A stretch of DNA of 64,000 nucleotides, from the NCBI GenBank assembly GCA_963971285.1, contig OZ020249.1, positions 2,480,001-2,544,000 of the forward strand. Direction: 5' to 3'. This document shows positions 1 to 11,144 of this stretch, one piece after another. Position 1 is the stretch's first letter; every line of letters starts with the position of its first letter. The notes under the pieces were generated by a model. The model worked only from the letters and a program-made list of their open reading frames with translations. It did no database searches and had not been told where the DNA came from. The position numbers and the translations under genes are program-made. This DNA comes from Astropecten irregularis. Taxonomy: Eukaryota > Echinodermata > Asteroidea > Paxillosida > Astropectinidae.

Positions 1-21
1 TTTAGACTTAGAGTCTATTTA

Positions 22-385
22 GACTGAGTATTCCCATTCTACTCCGTGTCAGTACGTACGAACATCTGATACATGCGTGCATGCACATTTTATGCAACAC
101 GGCATATCAGCCAATTGTATCTGTTTTGAGAAAATTTCTGTCAGGATCGTGACGGAGACTGTTGATTGGCCATTTTGCGCGTCTGCGTGGCAGAAGCTAT
201 TTTCCTGATAGACACCACACGGTCGCTATACTGTACGATAGTAGATATCTCCTGATTTGTCAAAACTTAGAGCGGTCAGTGCTGGGTTGGTTTTTATAAT
301 TACATGTAATCTGGAAATCTGCACGCATGTGATAGACACTTGCTCGCTGAACGGCGAGTGCATCTATCACATAGACTAATATGCG
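22..385. repeat. Dispersed repeat, copy 1 of 2
   Basis: This stretch resembles 40840-41083 in blocks. Shared landmarks are a CCATTCTACTCC block followed by TACGTACGAAC, a TCAAAACTTAGAG block followed by GGTCAGTGCTGG, and a GGCGAGTGC / CTATCACAT block at the end. Copy 1 has about 110 extra bases in the middle. No ORF or terminal repeat is convincing, so the class is unknown. Confidence 0.7.
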
Positions 386-1245
386 TTTTGCGTGTAACAG
401 TTTGTTACATGTACGCAGTGGCTGTCTGCTCAGCTTCCAGACCATGCACAATGCATGCAACAATGTTGCAATGTTTGAACAGTGTGCCCATTACATTCAG
501 CTATTCAGGTATATCATGAGTTGGATGGTGATGACCTGACAGCTTTTTGTTTTAATTAATTAAGCCTTTCACACTGGAGCCGACACTATGGGCCACAGAA
601 TAGACTGTGAGTGACATACGCTGTACATGTATGATACTGTGTGACATGTATGATATTCTATGGCCCTCTGTGGTGCGAAAGGGTTTGGAGTAAATTTATC
701 ACAGTTTGTGACCCGGATGTAATTTCTTTGAAAGCGAACAAATTCCAGTCTCTTGGTATTTGTTTATTTCCAAATATTTGTGACTTGCATTGACTCGAGC
801 TAAATAATTGACTTGACTTGACTCTGGTCACTACTTTAAGAAGACCCAACTCGAGTCATATTTTGAAAATAACTTGACTTGAGTCGTAACAAACAGTGAC
901 TCGTTATAACTCTTGTGAAAAGCACCTTTGCAGCATATTAGCCCCTTCTTTACCCCTTCCAGCGCCTATAGCAGTTCGCCTCATGGTGGGGGAATATTAG
1001 AATGAATAGAATATTAGAAACATTGCTTGTGGTGACACATTACATCCTCAGTGATTACGTCCGCCTGGAATTTCGGATATTGTCTGGCAGTAATCAACCA
1101 TTGTGTGGCGACAATTTTTATGCTGAGCTCCCTGCATACATAGGCCTACATGTGTAGGCTTACATGTGTAGCCCAGCCAGGGATTTTCGAGCCGCGGAGC
1201 GGGAAGCCTCAAGATAATATCTTGTCATACATGAAAATCATTTTA
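386..1245. other. Spacer, no gene seen
   Basis: AT-rich DNA with no exon-like open frame, no RNA gene and no transposon terminus that I can support. MBTPS2 exon 1 was looked for here as a short signal-anchor-like hydrophobic start and was not found. Confidence 0.5.
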
Positions 1246-1277
1246 GGTGTTCAAGCCGAACACCTATTGTTATTGTT

Positions 1278-1316
<39 letters not shown>

Positions 1317-1384
1317 CTTCCCAAACTTGTCTGCAGGACTTCTATATATATATGACAGTTACAAGATATTGACTTGAAACTTGA
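1246..1384. repeat. Hairpin-headed T-rich repeat, left copy
   Basis: It starts with a perfect 7-bp hairpin (GGTGTTC at 1246-1252, GAACACC at 1258-1264). A TATTGTTATTGTTAGAG segment, a run of about 34 T and then CTTCCCAAACTTGTCTGCAG follow. The same order recurs at 1989-2129. A terminal hairpin next to a homopolymer suggests a Helentron/HINE-type end, but that class is inferred. Confidence 0.6.
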
Positions 1385-1502
1385 ATTTTGCCATCAAAAT
1401 CTGTTTGTGTTATTCTCGAAATTATATTTTGTGTTTTCATGTGGAAATCATTTCAGTCCCTCAAAAATTGGTTCATCGATCATGCCCTCAAAATACATTT
1501 GT

Positions 1503-1919
1503 CGAAAACATTGTGTAAACTCGCAAACATTGCGTAAACTCGCAAACATTGCGTCAACTCACAAACATTGCGTCAACTCACATTGTTGCATCAACTTGAA
1601 AACATTGCGTCAACTCGAAAACATTGCATCAACTCGAAAACGTTGCGTCAACTCGAAAACATTGCGTCACCTCGACTCGAAAACGTTGCGTCAACTAGAA
1701 AACATTGCGTCAACTCGTAAACATTGCATCAACTCGTAAACATTGCATCAACTCGAAAACGTTGTGTCAACTCAAAAACATTGCGTCAACTTGCAAACAT
1801 TGCATCAACTCGCAAACATTGCATCAACTCGAAAACATTGTGTCAACTCGAAAACATTGTGTCAACTCACAACATTACGTCAACACAAAAACATTGCGTC
1901 AACTCAATAACATTTTGTG
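1503..1919 (+). repeat. 19-bp tandem array, about 21 copies
   Basis: The unit is close to AAACATTGCGTCAACTCGA, repeated head to tail with C/T, G/A and C/G substitutions and one interrupted unit. Because 19 is not a multiple of three, each frame reads a 19-residue super-repeat, giving spurious open frames up to 121 codons. I read it as a minisatellite, not a gene. Confidence 0.95.
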
Positions 1920-1988
1920 AATAATTCTGAAAAGTCATGATTTCAACAGACAGTACGGATTTGCCTAATTTAGCAATTGCCTAATTCG

Positions 1989-2129
1989 GGTTCAAGCCGA
2001 ACACCTATTGTTATTGTTAGAGTTTTTTTTTTTTTTTTTTTTTTTTTTCTCCATTTTTTTTCTTCCCAAACTTGTCTGCAGGACTTCTATATATATATGA
2101 CAGTTACAAGATATTGACTTGAAACTTGG
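1989..2129. repeat. Hairpin-headed T-rich repeat, right copy
   Basis: Direct repeat of 1246-1384. The downstream part is nearly identical (CTTCCCAAACTTGTCTGCAG, the TATATATA tract and TTGACTTGAAACTTG). The T-run differs in length and the hairpin is partly degraded. The two copies flank the 19-bp array. Confidence 0.75.
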
Positions 2130-3295
2130 TGGGAACTTCGGTCATGATGCCAAGTTGTATTTAGAAGATTGACGTCATGATTACGTCATCGGGTATCAAA
2201 TTACACACGTTTTTAGGAAAAACTTTGGTGCTCTATAACTTGAGAACCACATGACCTACAATTTTGATATTCACATATGTTACTCATCAGTTTAATCTCA
2301 ACAATAAATATATTTAATGTTGTGTACAAATGACCTCTACTTCCGGTGTTACCGGAAGTTGAAGTTTGAATCAAAATATCTCAAAAATGGATTTGGGCAC
2401 ATAAAACCTACCAAATAGCGCCCTAAACGGTTGATTAAAGATGAATTAACTTAAGTTATTGTCCAGACAATGTTATGTATATTTAAAGTAGATGCCATGT
2501 ATATATACCTCCATGGTATATAATGTTGTATAAATTCTTATCAGATCTTTCAAATCAATTTGTTTACTCAACCACTTAAGGTATCATTAACTAATTGCTT
2601 GCTTCAGTGCTGATGTGATTACAAGAGACTCTGATTAGTACCAGATGGCAGTCACTGCAAGGTGATTGGAATGTGCTTCATTTATGTTGTCTCAGTGGAA
2701 ACACATGATAGCCTCAACACAGGAGTTTGATACACCTCATACACTTTTAAACAGTCAATTTTAACCATACAAAGGCCCAGACAAAGTTCCCACATCGTAG
2801 ATGTGAAGAGAACATTTACAGCATCTCTTGATTTTATATGAATTTTTAAATATTTCTCACATTAGCCTGTTAACTTTGTACACATACATGTACATGACTG
2901 TGTTACGTGAAAATATGGTCTTTTACAAAAAAAATATGATTATCGATTGACACTATTTCCCATACACTATATATACGTACATAATTCACTGTGTAGAACA
3001 TACATGTACATGTACATGTAATGTCCAATTGCGTGACTCAAAACTTTGTTTAGTTGTTTACATCTTGCCATACATATTTGCACGTAAATCTTATTATATA
3101 TCATTAAATACCAGCACCAAATCTTAATCGAAATGCTATCGATGTAGGTTGCGGAGTATTGTACGTCATTTTGTCAAATGACAATGTGTTCCATAAACCC
3201 TGCAACTAAATACATGGGCTGAGATATGGTCCCTTTTAAACCATTATGTCTTAATCAAACAAAATAAGTGATGTGTATTAATTTGAGAAATATTT
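2130..3295. other. AT-rich intronic spacer
   Basis: No gene seen. It contains the CTTCCGG-type and TGACGTCATGATTACGTCA motifs that recur in the repeats at 4.6-6.2 kb and 30-40 kb, so much of it is probably the body of a decayed interspersed element continuing from 1989. Confidence 0.5.
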
Positions 3296-3365
3296 TATAT
3301 CATATGCGGAAAAGCCTTGTGTTCTGTTTCAACAGACACAATCTCTAGTTGTTATTGTTGTTTGC
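3296..3365 (-). repeat. Terminal hairpin of a Helentron-like repeat
   Basis: GGAAAAGCC is followed by an imperfect hairpin (GTGTTCTG / CAGACAC), then AATCT, CTAG and T. This arrangement recalls the 3' ends of Helitron-related elements. The same terminus appears in the opposite orientation at 4530-4580 and 5200-5243. The class is inferred from the end structure only. Confidence 0.5.
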
Positions 3366-3526
3366 CAAAAACTGTAACAACACACTGCATTTCTTGCCTT
3401 TCCGTGTTTATTGTGATTAAATAGGTGTCATTGTCAGGTACATGTATGTACCCTATTAAATGTATTAAGTCATATCTGTGTGTTATAAATAACTACAGTG
3501 CTTTTGTATTCATTTTCTTTGTGTAG

Positions 3527-3793
3527 TCTAACAGAAGGTGTGGCAAGCAATATAAAGAAACCCAAGAACGATACGGCATACAGGTCTCTATTGGACAGGT
3601 GCGGTGGTATACAACATGCTTCAATCGTCTCTTCCTCCGGGTAGGACAATGGAAACCACGATTCCTCCAGATGTGGTTCAGAATGGGAGCAGTGGTGGGT
3701 GTATTGCTGATGTTTGTTTCAGTCGGCTTGCTTGTCTCCACGCTCGTCCAGGCCTCAACCAAAGAATCTCCAGAGCAGGTTTTAACCCCAGTA
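3527..3793 (+). CDS. MBTPS2: MBTPS2 exon (second transmembrane segment region)
   Basis: This 89-codon exon belongs to site-2 protease, the polytopic zinc metalloprotease that cuts SREBP and ATF6 within Golgi membranes after site-1 protease. A T-rich acceptor ending in GTGTAG precedes it and a consensus GTAAGT donor follows at 3794; both junctions are phase 0. The reading frame carries a YKETQERYG segment and RWYTTCFNRLF, matching the family's cytosolic loop. A hydrophobic segment, GVLLMFVSVGLLVSTLVQ, and a short linker then lead to EQVLTPV. The linker is short and lacks the poly-serine stretch of mammalian proteins. The preceding exon with the first membrane segment was not found and probably lies upstream of the window. 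The acceptor choice could be off by a few codons. Confidence 0.88.
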
Positions 3794-4529
3794 GTAAGTA
3801 TCTCAAGTTTTGGGAAAATCCATTTTGTGACTTTTTTCCAGGTCATGTAGCCTTCAGTGAACCATTAATATGCAGCACCCGCCGCTAGGGCTGGGTCGGA
3901 ATGCTGGATTCCGTCCGTTGTGATAGGATACTGTTTCCGTTTTTTCATTCCTGTATCCCGACGAATACAAGGCTCATTACTAGCGATGTAAAAAGCAGAT
4001 TTCTTACTGCAAAATCTGTAATGAGCCAGCCGCAATATATGGTCTGTTCGAGCACTACTTCACCGTGCATATCACATGTACACACTTTGTACATAAGTTG
4101 TGTACTGTACACACGTGTATCATTCTATAAATATGGGGGCCACTTGGTAAAATTAAGGTAGTCTTTGAAAGAAAAATTGTGTCTTTAGTATGAAATGTAG
4201 GTAATTATGTTATGTTAAATTTTAATATGAAACATGTTCTGAGACACGGAAATAATCTTTCAATTTTTTAGCTTTCCACTTTTTTCCATTTTGGGGGAAA
4301 ATATGGTTGTATTTTTTGCTATATTGAGAAAAAAATGTGACTTAAAAAGTGTTGCCATACACCCTGTCAGTTTGGATCTTTCCTTCAAGAAAATTATAGT
4401 AGTGATTAAATTGAAGTACCCCATGGGCTTGTATCCACCCGTACGTCACTCGTAAATACTTGCAAATACGGCACTGCAATAATTCGCTGCGCCCGTGTGC
4501 CACGCTTGTTCATTTTGAGAGTAAAAAAA
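3794..4529. other. Start of 37.6-kb MBTPS2 intron, unannotated
   Basis: AT-rich DNA with no exon-like frame. It contains a GCCGCTAGGGCTGGGTCGGAATGC-like patch and TACATGTA-type tracts. No transposon end is supported before 4530. Confidence 0.5.
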
Positions 4530-4580
4530 AACAATAACTAGAGGTTAATGGCTGTTGTGAACAGCACATAAGGCTTTTCC
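4530..4580 (+). repeat. Inverted partner of the 3296 hairpin terminus
   Basis: The reverse complement reads GCGGAAAAGCCTTATGTGCTG, then CTCTAGTTATTGT, matching 3296-3350 with several mismatches. The two ends flank the MBTPS2 exon in inverted orientation. Confidence 0.55.
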
Positions 4581-4589
4581 GCATATGAT

Positions 4590-4990
4590 ATAAACTGCTT
4601 ATCAATAAGAATTGTGTCACAAAGAAAGACCTTGCCTAACATTGACTTTTGGTGAAAGAATCATGATCATAGCTCTTACTACTTTTAAATGAGGCGCTAC
4701 TTCCTGTTTGACCGGAAGTAGAGGTCACAGGGGTCAACCAATGTGTCACACAGAAAGACCTTGCCTAACATTTACTTTTGGTGAAAGAATTATGATCATA
4801 GCTCTTACCACTTTTTAATGAGGAGCTACTTCCTGTTTGACCGTAAATAGAGGTCACAGAGGTCAAGCAATGTGTCACAGAAAAACACCCTGCCTTACAA
4901 TCACTTTTGGTAAAAGAATGAACTTAATATCTGAAATCTCTGCCTTACAATCACTTTTGGTAAAAGAATGAACTTAATATCTCAAACCGT
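4590..4990. repeat. 129-bp minisatellite, block 1
   Basis: The unit anchor (AGAAAGACCTTGCCT) recurs at 4628, 4757 and, degraded, 4886, an exact spacing of 129 bp. Each unit has a GGTGAAAGAATCATGATCAT core and a short palindrome, CTTCCTGTTTGACCGGAAG. The last unit holds its own internal duplication of about 52 bp (TGCCTTACAATCACTTTTGG twice). Confidence 0.85.
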
Positions 4991-5199
4991 AGATTTGTTG
5001 TTGATTTTTAAATATTTTGATTATTATATTCAAATCGCTTGTCACATGACACCTGATGACGTCATGATGACGAAAAGTTTTGGCATACAACTACTTTATA
5101 TGGACTTCCTTCAGACCAAGTTTGGTTAAAAGCGGCAGCTTAAAAGTGGCCAAAGTGCTGCACAGAAAAAGTCTATGGTAACTCAAACGAGAAGAAGAG

Positions 5200-5243
5200 G
5201 AAGAAGAAACTAGAGATTGTGTCTCTTGAAAACAGAACACAAG
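5200..5243 (+). repeat. Hairpin terminus between the minisatellite blocks
   Basis: An AGAAGAAGAGGAAGAAG tract, then CTAGAGATTGTGTCTC, then AGAACACAAGGCTTTTCCG. This is the same terminus as at 4530-4580 and, inverted, at 3296. It closes one repeat body and precedes the next. Confidence 0.6.
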
Positions 5244-5334
5244 GCTTTTCCGTTTTATGATATTCAAATAAAATGTCAAAACCTTTTACACACAAAGACA
5301 TTTGATTAAGATACAAGGCCTACTTTAAATATAC

Positions 5335-5925
5335 TTGGTCATGTTTGTGTCAAAAAGAAAGACCTTGCCTAATATTAACTTTTGGTGAAAGAATCCTGAT
5401 CATAGCTCTTACCACTTTAAAATGAGGAGCTACTTCAGGTTTGACCGGAAGTAGAGGTCACAGGTGTCAACCAATGTATCACAAAGAAAGACCTTACCTA
5501 ACATTCACGTTTTGTGAAAGAATCATGATCAAAGCTCTTACCACTTTTAAATGAGGTGCTACTTCCTGTTTGACCGGAAGTAGAGGTCACAGAGGTCAAG
5601 CAATGTGTCACAAAGAAAGACCCTGCCTAACAATCACTTTTGGTGAAAGAATCATGATCCTAGCTCTTACCACTTTTAAATGAGGAGCTACTTCCTGTTT
5701 GACCGGAAGTAGAGGTCACAGAGGTCATGCAATGTGTCACAAAGAAAGACCCTGCCTAACAATCACTTTTGGTGAAAGAATCATGATCCTAGCTCTTACC
5801 ACTTTTAAATGAGGAGCTACTTCCTGTTTGACCGGAAGTAGAGGTCACAGAGGTCAAGCAATGTGTCACAAAGAAAGACCCTGCCTAACAATCACTTTTG
5901 GTGAAAGAATCAACTTAATATCTCA
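5335..5925. repeat. 129-bp minisatellite, block 2
   Basis: Anchors at 5361, 5490, 5619, 5748 and 5877 are each 129 bp apart. Units are closer to one another than to block 1, which fits recent local amplification. The AAATATTTTGAT and TTGTCACATGAC flank that follows is shared with the end of block 1. Confidence 0.9.
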
Positions 5926-6183
5926 AACTGTTGTTTTTTTGTTGATTTTTAAATATTTTGATGATTAAATTCAAATCGCTTGTCACATGACCTCTGATGA
6001 CGTCATCATGATGAAAAGTTTCGGGAGACAACTACCCTATATGGACTTCCTTCAGACCAAGTTTGGTTAAAATCGGCTGCTAAAAAATGACCAAAGTGCC
6101 GCAGACAAAATTTGTGTACAAAGTCAATACAAATTGAGGAGAAGAAGAAGAAAAAAGAAAAAAAAACAGAACAAAAGTAATAC

Positions 6184-6207
6184 CTTTTCCGATCACAATC
6201 GGAAAAG
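6184..6207 (+). repeat. Perfect 10-bp terminal hairpin
   Basis: CTTTTCCGAT, loop CACA, ATCGGAAAAG. It lies just after an A/G-rich tract and a CAGAACAAAAGTAATA segment, the mirror arrangement of the hairpin plus T-rich heads at 1246 and 29641. It probably marks the end of the repeat body occupying 5244-6207. Confidence 0.7.
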
Positions 6208-6690
6208 CCAAAAAAATTGGGTTTTCGCTCACGCGGCTAAATAGGGCAGGAAACAGACCTTACCGATAGCGCCCTCTGTTGACTATCAAACTGAATAGTC
6301 TGGTTTCATATAATATTTGTCGCGTTAATGAATACATTGGGATGTGGGTACTAAGCCACTCTTCGACTAGCAACTGCACATGTCAAAATCACTTTGAATG
6401 TTTGAAATAAAAAAGAAGGAAGGATATATTATTGATCGAGACGTCCACAAGGGACAAGCTACCAAAACCTTTGATACAAATAAATGGAAAGAAGTGGGAA
6501 CCCTAAACACTGAAACCTGTAAAGGGCTCCTGCACCCCTGCCGTAAGTCTCTTGCCTCGATCGTGCAATTTATTGGCCTTCAGTGATTTTCCTGAAATGA
6601 CTTTGTCGGTCACTCACATCCCTGATACTCGCAAACGCTCGTAAATTTTGCGAGCGGTGTCATGAACTTGCTGGGGACGTGTGTACTCAA
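6208..6690. other. Spacer, no gene seen
   Basis: A short open frame of about 60 codons at 6398-6586 has no recognisable domain and no clear splice context. I see nothing else. Confidence 0.4.
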
Positions 6691-8875
6691 TAATAATAAT
6701 AATAATCTGACAATGGAAATTTATAAAGCGCCGGTATCCGCCGCAAGCGGCGCTCATGGCGCTGTACTTTAGTTCAACTAGAAGGAAACCAATCATAAAC
6801 AATAAAGAATAAAGAAGCACCTGGTTGGTTCCACCCCCGAGATGCAATGCGAATATAACAAACAAAATAAACAAATCAAGGAAGCATTGTCCAACAACAA
6901 GCAGAGATGAAATCAACCAAATGCTTTGCTACTCTATGCAAGTAAGACTTTAAACTCTTCTTGAATAATGCCAAGTGAATCTGAAAGTTTCACAGTTTCT
7001 GGTAATGAGTTCCAAAGCCTTGGTGCAGCGATTTAAAAGCTTCTCTCCCCCCATCGATGTTTTGCAATTATTTCCAGAAGGAGTTTTTGTTGCGAAGATC
7101 ATAAGCCCCAATGCCCCAGGGTCCTGGGAATAGAACTGGACCAGATCACTTAAGTAAGCTGGAGCGTCACCACGTAGGATCTTGAAGATGACGATGTTTG
7201 TATTTTATTCGTTGTTGAATTGGGAGCCAGTGCAAGTCGGCAAGCACAGGTGTGATGTGATCTGCTTTCTTGGTGTAGGTGATCATCCTTGCTGTAATAT
7301 TCTGTATCCGTTTGAGATGAGAGAGATGTATATTGTTAATTCCGTATAAAAGTGAGTTGCATGAGTCTATCTTAGATGTGATGAATGCATGGACGATGGT
7401 TTCTGCGGTGATCCTGTATTCTGCCAATATTCCTGATTGACATGAAAGCAGACTGTCGCCTGGCTTTCCATTTTTATGGTTGAATCAAACATCACTCCCA
7501 GATTGTGAACATGAGTGGAAGGCTGAATGTGAGCGTCCCCAACTCTGACATGATCAATAGTTACCTTCCTGATTTGCTGATTGGATCCTAAAATGATGAA
7601 TTCGGTTTTTGCATTATTTAACTTGAGGTAATTTTGATTCATCCAAGCTCCAATATCGTCAATGCAGTCCTCAACTCTTTGAAGCGCTGAGCTAATGTCT
7701 GCCTGTATAGGTTTAACTGGAACATAGATCTGGGTGTCGTCAGCATATAAGTGATAACTCAATTTATACCGACGAATGATGTCCCCAAGTGGTGAAGTAT
7801 AATAAATTGGGAATAGTCCAGGTCCAAGACAGGAACCCTGCGGTAGTCCATAGTCCATGACTGCTGCCTCTGAAATGTCTTTGTCAATGCAGACTGCTTG
7901 TGATTGTCCAGCTAGGTATGACTTTTACCAGTCCAGTGCCACTCCATGGATACCAATTCTATTCTCAAGACGATGAAGTAGCATATGGTGGTCCACGGTG
8001 TCAAACGCCGCCGTAAGGTCAAGCAGAACCAGCAACACTATCTCTCCCTTATCCATGGCATGAAGCACATCGTTCTGTACTTTTACAAGTGTGGTCTCTG
8101 TGCTATGAAAAGCATGATAGGCTGACTGGTACTCCTCACACAGGTTATTCTCTTGTAAAAAAGGGACCAGCCGTGCCAGAACTACACTTTCTTTGGTTTT
8201 GCTGAGAAATGTCATTTTGGAAAGTGGTCTGTAGTTCTTAAATATATTGCGATCCAGATTCTCCTTCTTAATGAGAGGACGAATGTGTGCCATTTTCTGG
8301 GTGTCCGGAAAAATGCCAGATTCTAATGAGGTGTTGACTATTCTAGTTATGACAGGCACTATTACGTTTGTACATTTCTTAAGTATTGAGGTAGGGATCG
8401 GATCAAGCTGACATGATGTCGTCGGAGAGTTGCGTATGATGGTAAGAACTTCGTCATCAGTTGCTGGTGCAAAAGATGATAAATGATGAAGTGCTGTGAT
8501 AGGTTCTTCATGTGACCAATCCTCCACAATCCTGAAACCATCACGAATTGTCATTATTTTGTTTGTGAAAAAATTGCAGAACTGATTAGCAAGATCTACA
8601 TCAGACGTAGAATCAGGTAGAGGAGACACTTGGCGTCGATGTAGAAGATCATTCGCTATTTGAAAAATACGTTTTTGATCTTTTGCATGCACTACCAATA
8701 GATCACTGTAATATTTACAGTGAGCTTGGCCGTTCGTGGCAAACTTCGGTAGGAAATCGAGGCATTTGCGAGGTTCATTTGCGGCTGAACTACGGATTTT
8801 TAAAGCTTTTGATAGCAATTGGGTTGTCCTTGTTTTAAATGCCCTATGTATCGCAATATGCCCCTTTTTGGGGAG
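6691..8875 (-). mobile_element. CR1/L2-like non-LTR retrotransposon, 5' truncated
   Basis: On the minus strand a reverse transcriptase frame runs from about 8875 to 7167. A 3' region with a palindromic GCCGCAAGCGGCG patch and a terminal (TTA)n tail at about 6690-6707 follow. A 3' end with a microsatellite tail and no poly-A fits the CR1/L2/Rex1 lineages. The endonuclease and ORF1 are absent, as expected for a 5'-truncated copy. A fragment of the same 3' end lies at 47160-47215. Confidence 0.85.
7167..8875 (-). pseudogene. LINE reverse transcriptase, frameshifted
   Basis: The RT is in three pieces. 8818-7925 carries fingers and palm through AAFDTVDHHMLL (motif A aspartate). 7858-7367 carries GLPQGSCLGP and the catalytic box YADDTQIY. 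7427-7167 carries the downstream thumb-like segment SCNSLLYGI and LHWLPIQQRIKYK. Upstream bases to about 8875 still read in frame (LSKALKIRSS is preceded by related residues). Stops or frameshifts near 7925 and 7430 break it, so no enzyme is expected. It shares motif order with the LINE at 22.7-24.6 kb but is clearly diverged from it. Confidence 0.85.
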
Positions 8876-8969
8876 GAAAAATCTCTTTTATTGATAAAAC
8901 TGCAAACTGTTTGTGGCAAAATTAAATACATTCAAATATATTCCACAGCTGCTTATTATATTTTTGCTC

Positions 8970-11142
8970 AATGGTTCCCACATTCGGTTACACAGCCCAA
9001 TGCCTGCACCAACTCGGCTGCAATAGCCTTCAACGCTAGCGAGCCCGACGGACTGTCACCTCAGAGTCGAGTTGTATCCGCAGCTGAACTGTCTCAAGTC
9101 GAGTTGTTCCATGGCCGTTCCGGTGCCTATCCATACTTGAGTCTATGTTATATACACTGTACATGTACTTTGTACTGTATATCCCTCCCTACTGTCCGGG
9201 TCTACTGGACCGGAAACAGGACTAAGACAGGTCTCTATAGAGGATAGCGGTGACCTGGTCTCAGGTCACATTATCCTGGTATGCAAAGTAAATTCCTCCA
9301 CATCACCTGGCTTCTCGGCCCAGATCTCGACAAAGGACCGAACCACGTGCTCAAACGGTCCACTCAGAGCAGTCACAGGACATCTCCCACATGGTTAACC
9401 AACACGCTGGACGTCAGACACATCCCCAGCATAGGTGTGAAGGCCCGACTCCAAGAACTCCAACCCTACAACGAGGACCAACTCACAGGAATAGTTCCTG
9501 GTGAGGTTTGAACCCGGGTCGACCGGACTGGCGTCATGAGTAAGCCGCCACTCCGTATCAGTGACGAAACCACAATCACTGCGAGATGCAACCCACAAGC
9601 CAAGCACTCCCGCCTATATCGGCAGAAGCAAGCAAGTACATGTACATGCCTGCTCCTGACCTGTCACCCAGAGCGAGTGGGTTGTGCCCCTCTGACTGGT
9701 GTCCCCGCCCTGTATTATCCAGGGGACGCCGGCAAGGACACCACCTCACTTCACCTTTCACTTCTCGACCGCCAATAATGATCCCACAGGCGGCCGCTGC
9801 AACCGAGACACTCGTCTGCCCTCCTACATAACATGTATCATGTACAAGCCATCTTAGGCGCCCCATGTCACCTCTAAGGACAGTACTTGGCAGTGACTTA
9901 CACCAAGCACTGGACACACACCTGCAATAGTCATGCGCACAGGCAGGGAACTTCTATCTTCTGTCGCAAGTCAAATTAAGGGGCTCGGCCTGGACCAGTT
10001 ATCCAACGGCCAGTCAGGCTACTCGGGCCAGACACCCTCCATTACACTTGGCAGGGGGCCTACACCTGGCCCCAGAAACATCCAGCACGCTGGACATCAT
10101 ACAAGGACCCCTTACGACGGTGCATCCCAGCCACGCCTCTGTCATGGCTACATGGGTAAATGCCTTCTCCTATGTGGTGCTACAAGGATGCTCCCTCTCC
10201 TTCTCCTACTGATGCACCACTATTACAGCAATAGCGGACCTCTGCCTATGGACCAGCTCCACACCAGGCTCCAAGTGTATTCTATCTGCAGATACAGGTT
10301 TGCTGTGGCGACTTCACGTGATGGTTTTGAGGATGGCTGTCCCCTCTCAACCAACATGGCCAATGCACAACCTCCTATGGGGCATCGTGCTCCGGTGACC
10401 TGTCAGGCAAGCTAGGGTGCCACGTCAGGGGTCTGAGGTGGTACCTAGCCCAAACAAAGGACCTGAGAAGGAGCCCCTCTCAGCCCTTCGTCTCTACCAC
10501 AAAGCCCAGCGTCAAAAGGCACTTTTATCCGCTGGATTGCCTCTACCGTCAAGCTTGCATGCCCAGTCTGGCCATAAACCCGGACCAGCAAACCCATTGA
10601 TACATCAAGACCCAAGATGTGAGAACAGTACTCACCTCCTGGTCCTACTTCTGAGTTCTAGTACCAGACCCTCCACTTTCACCTTTTGCTACCTGAGGGA
10701 CGTCCTTCGGAGCGACTTGACTCATGTATGGCAGGACTATCCTGGCTTTAGCGACATGGAAGCCAGGAGCCCTTCAGGCCAGCTGTTAGATGGGCGAGAC
10801 CTCCACGGAAACTCTGCCTATGGGGAACTCACGATGGGAATTGTGCCCATTATGCTAACCTGATTCATATCCACCATACTTTCCTGGCTCTCCTCGTAAC
10901 CAACACCACATGCGCTGGACATCATACAAGGACCCCTAACTCTGACACGGGGCCTCACAGCGACGCCCCTCTCATGGCTACAAGGGGACTATTTATACCT
11001 TCCCCGATGTGGTACTACAAGGATGCTCCCTCTCCTTCTCCTACTGATGCACCACTAACGGCTATGGCGGACCTCTGCCTATGGACCAGCTCTACACCAG
11101 GCTCCAGGTTTCTTTTATCCATAGCTACAGGTCTGCTGTGAC
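8970..11142. repeat. GC-richer repeat, shortened copy A (left part)
   Basis: Collinear similarity to 47320-50980. Shared blocks include GCCTGCACCAACTCGGCTGC, TCGGCCCAGATCTCG, GACCTGTCACCCAGAGCG, TAAGGACAGTACT and ACCAGCTCCACACCAGGCTC. Relative to the long copy, the part equivalent to about 47570-49135 is missing. A block of about 0.2 kb (10085-10280) occurs again at 10905-11110. No long ORF has a recognisable domain. It is interrupted by a pogo-type element at 11145. Confidence 0.8.
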
Positions 11143-11144
11143 TA

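Noticed and set aside
1503-1919. CRISPR-like array
   Set aside because: There are no spacers between units, only direct tandem copies, and the genome is eukaryotic.
1374-1924. Open frames of up to 121 codons with Cys/Ser/Asn repeats
   Set aside because: They follow the 19-bp tandem array and are read in all three plus frames with the same 19-residue motif; no codon-level constraint is visible.
9281-10863. Open frames on both strands in the 9.3-10.9 kb repeat
   Set aside because: The copy at 49-51 kb does not preserve them and no domain is recognisable.
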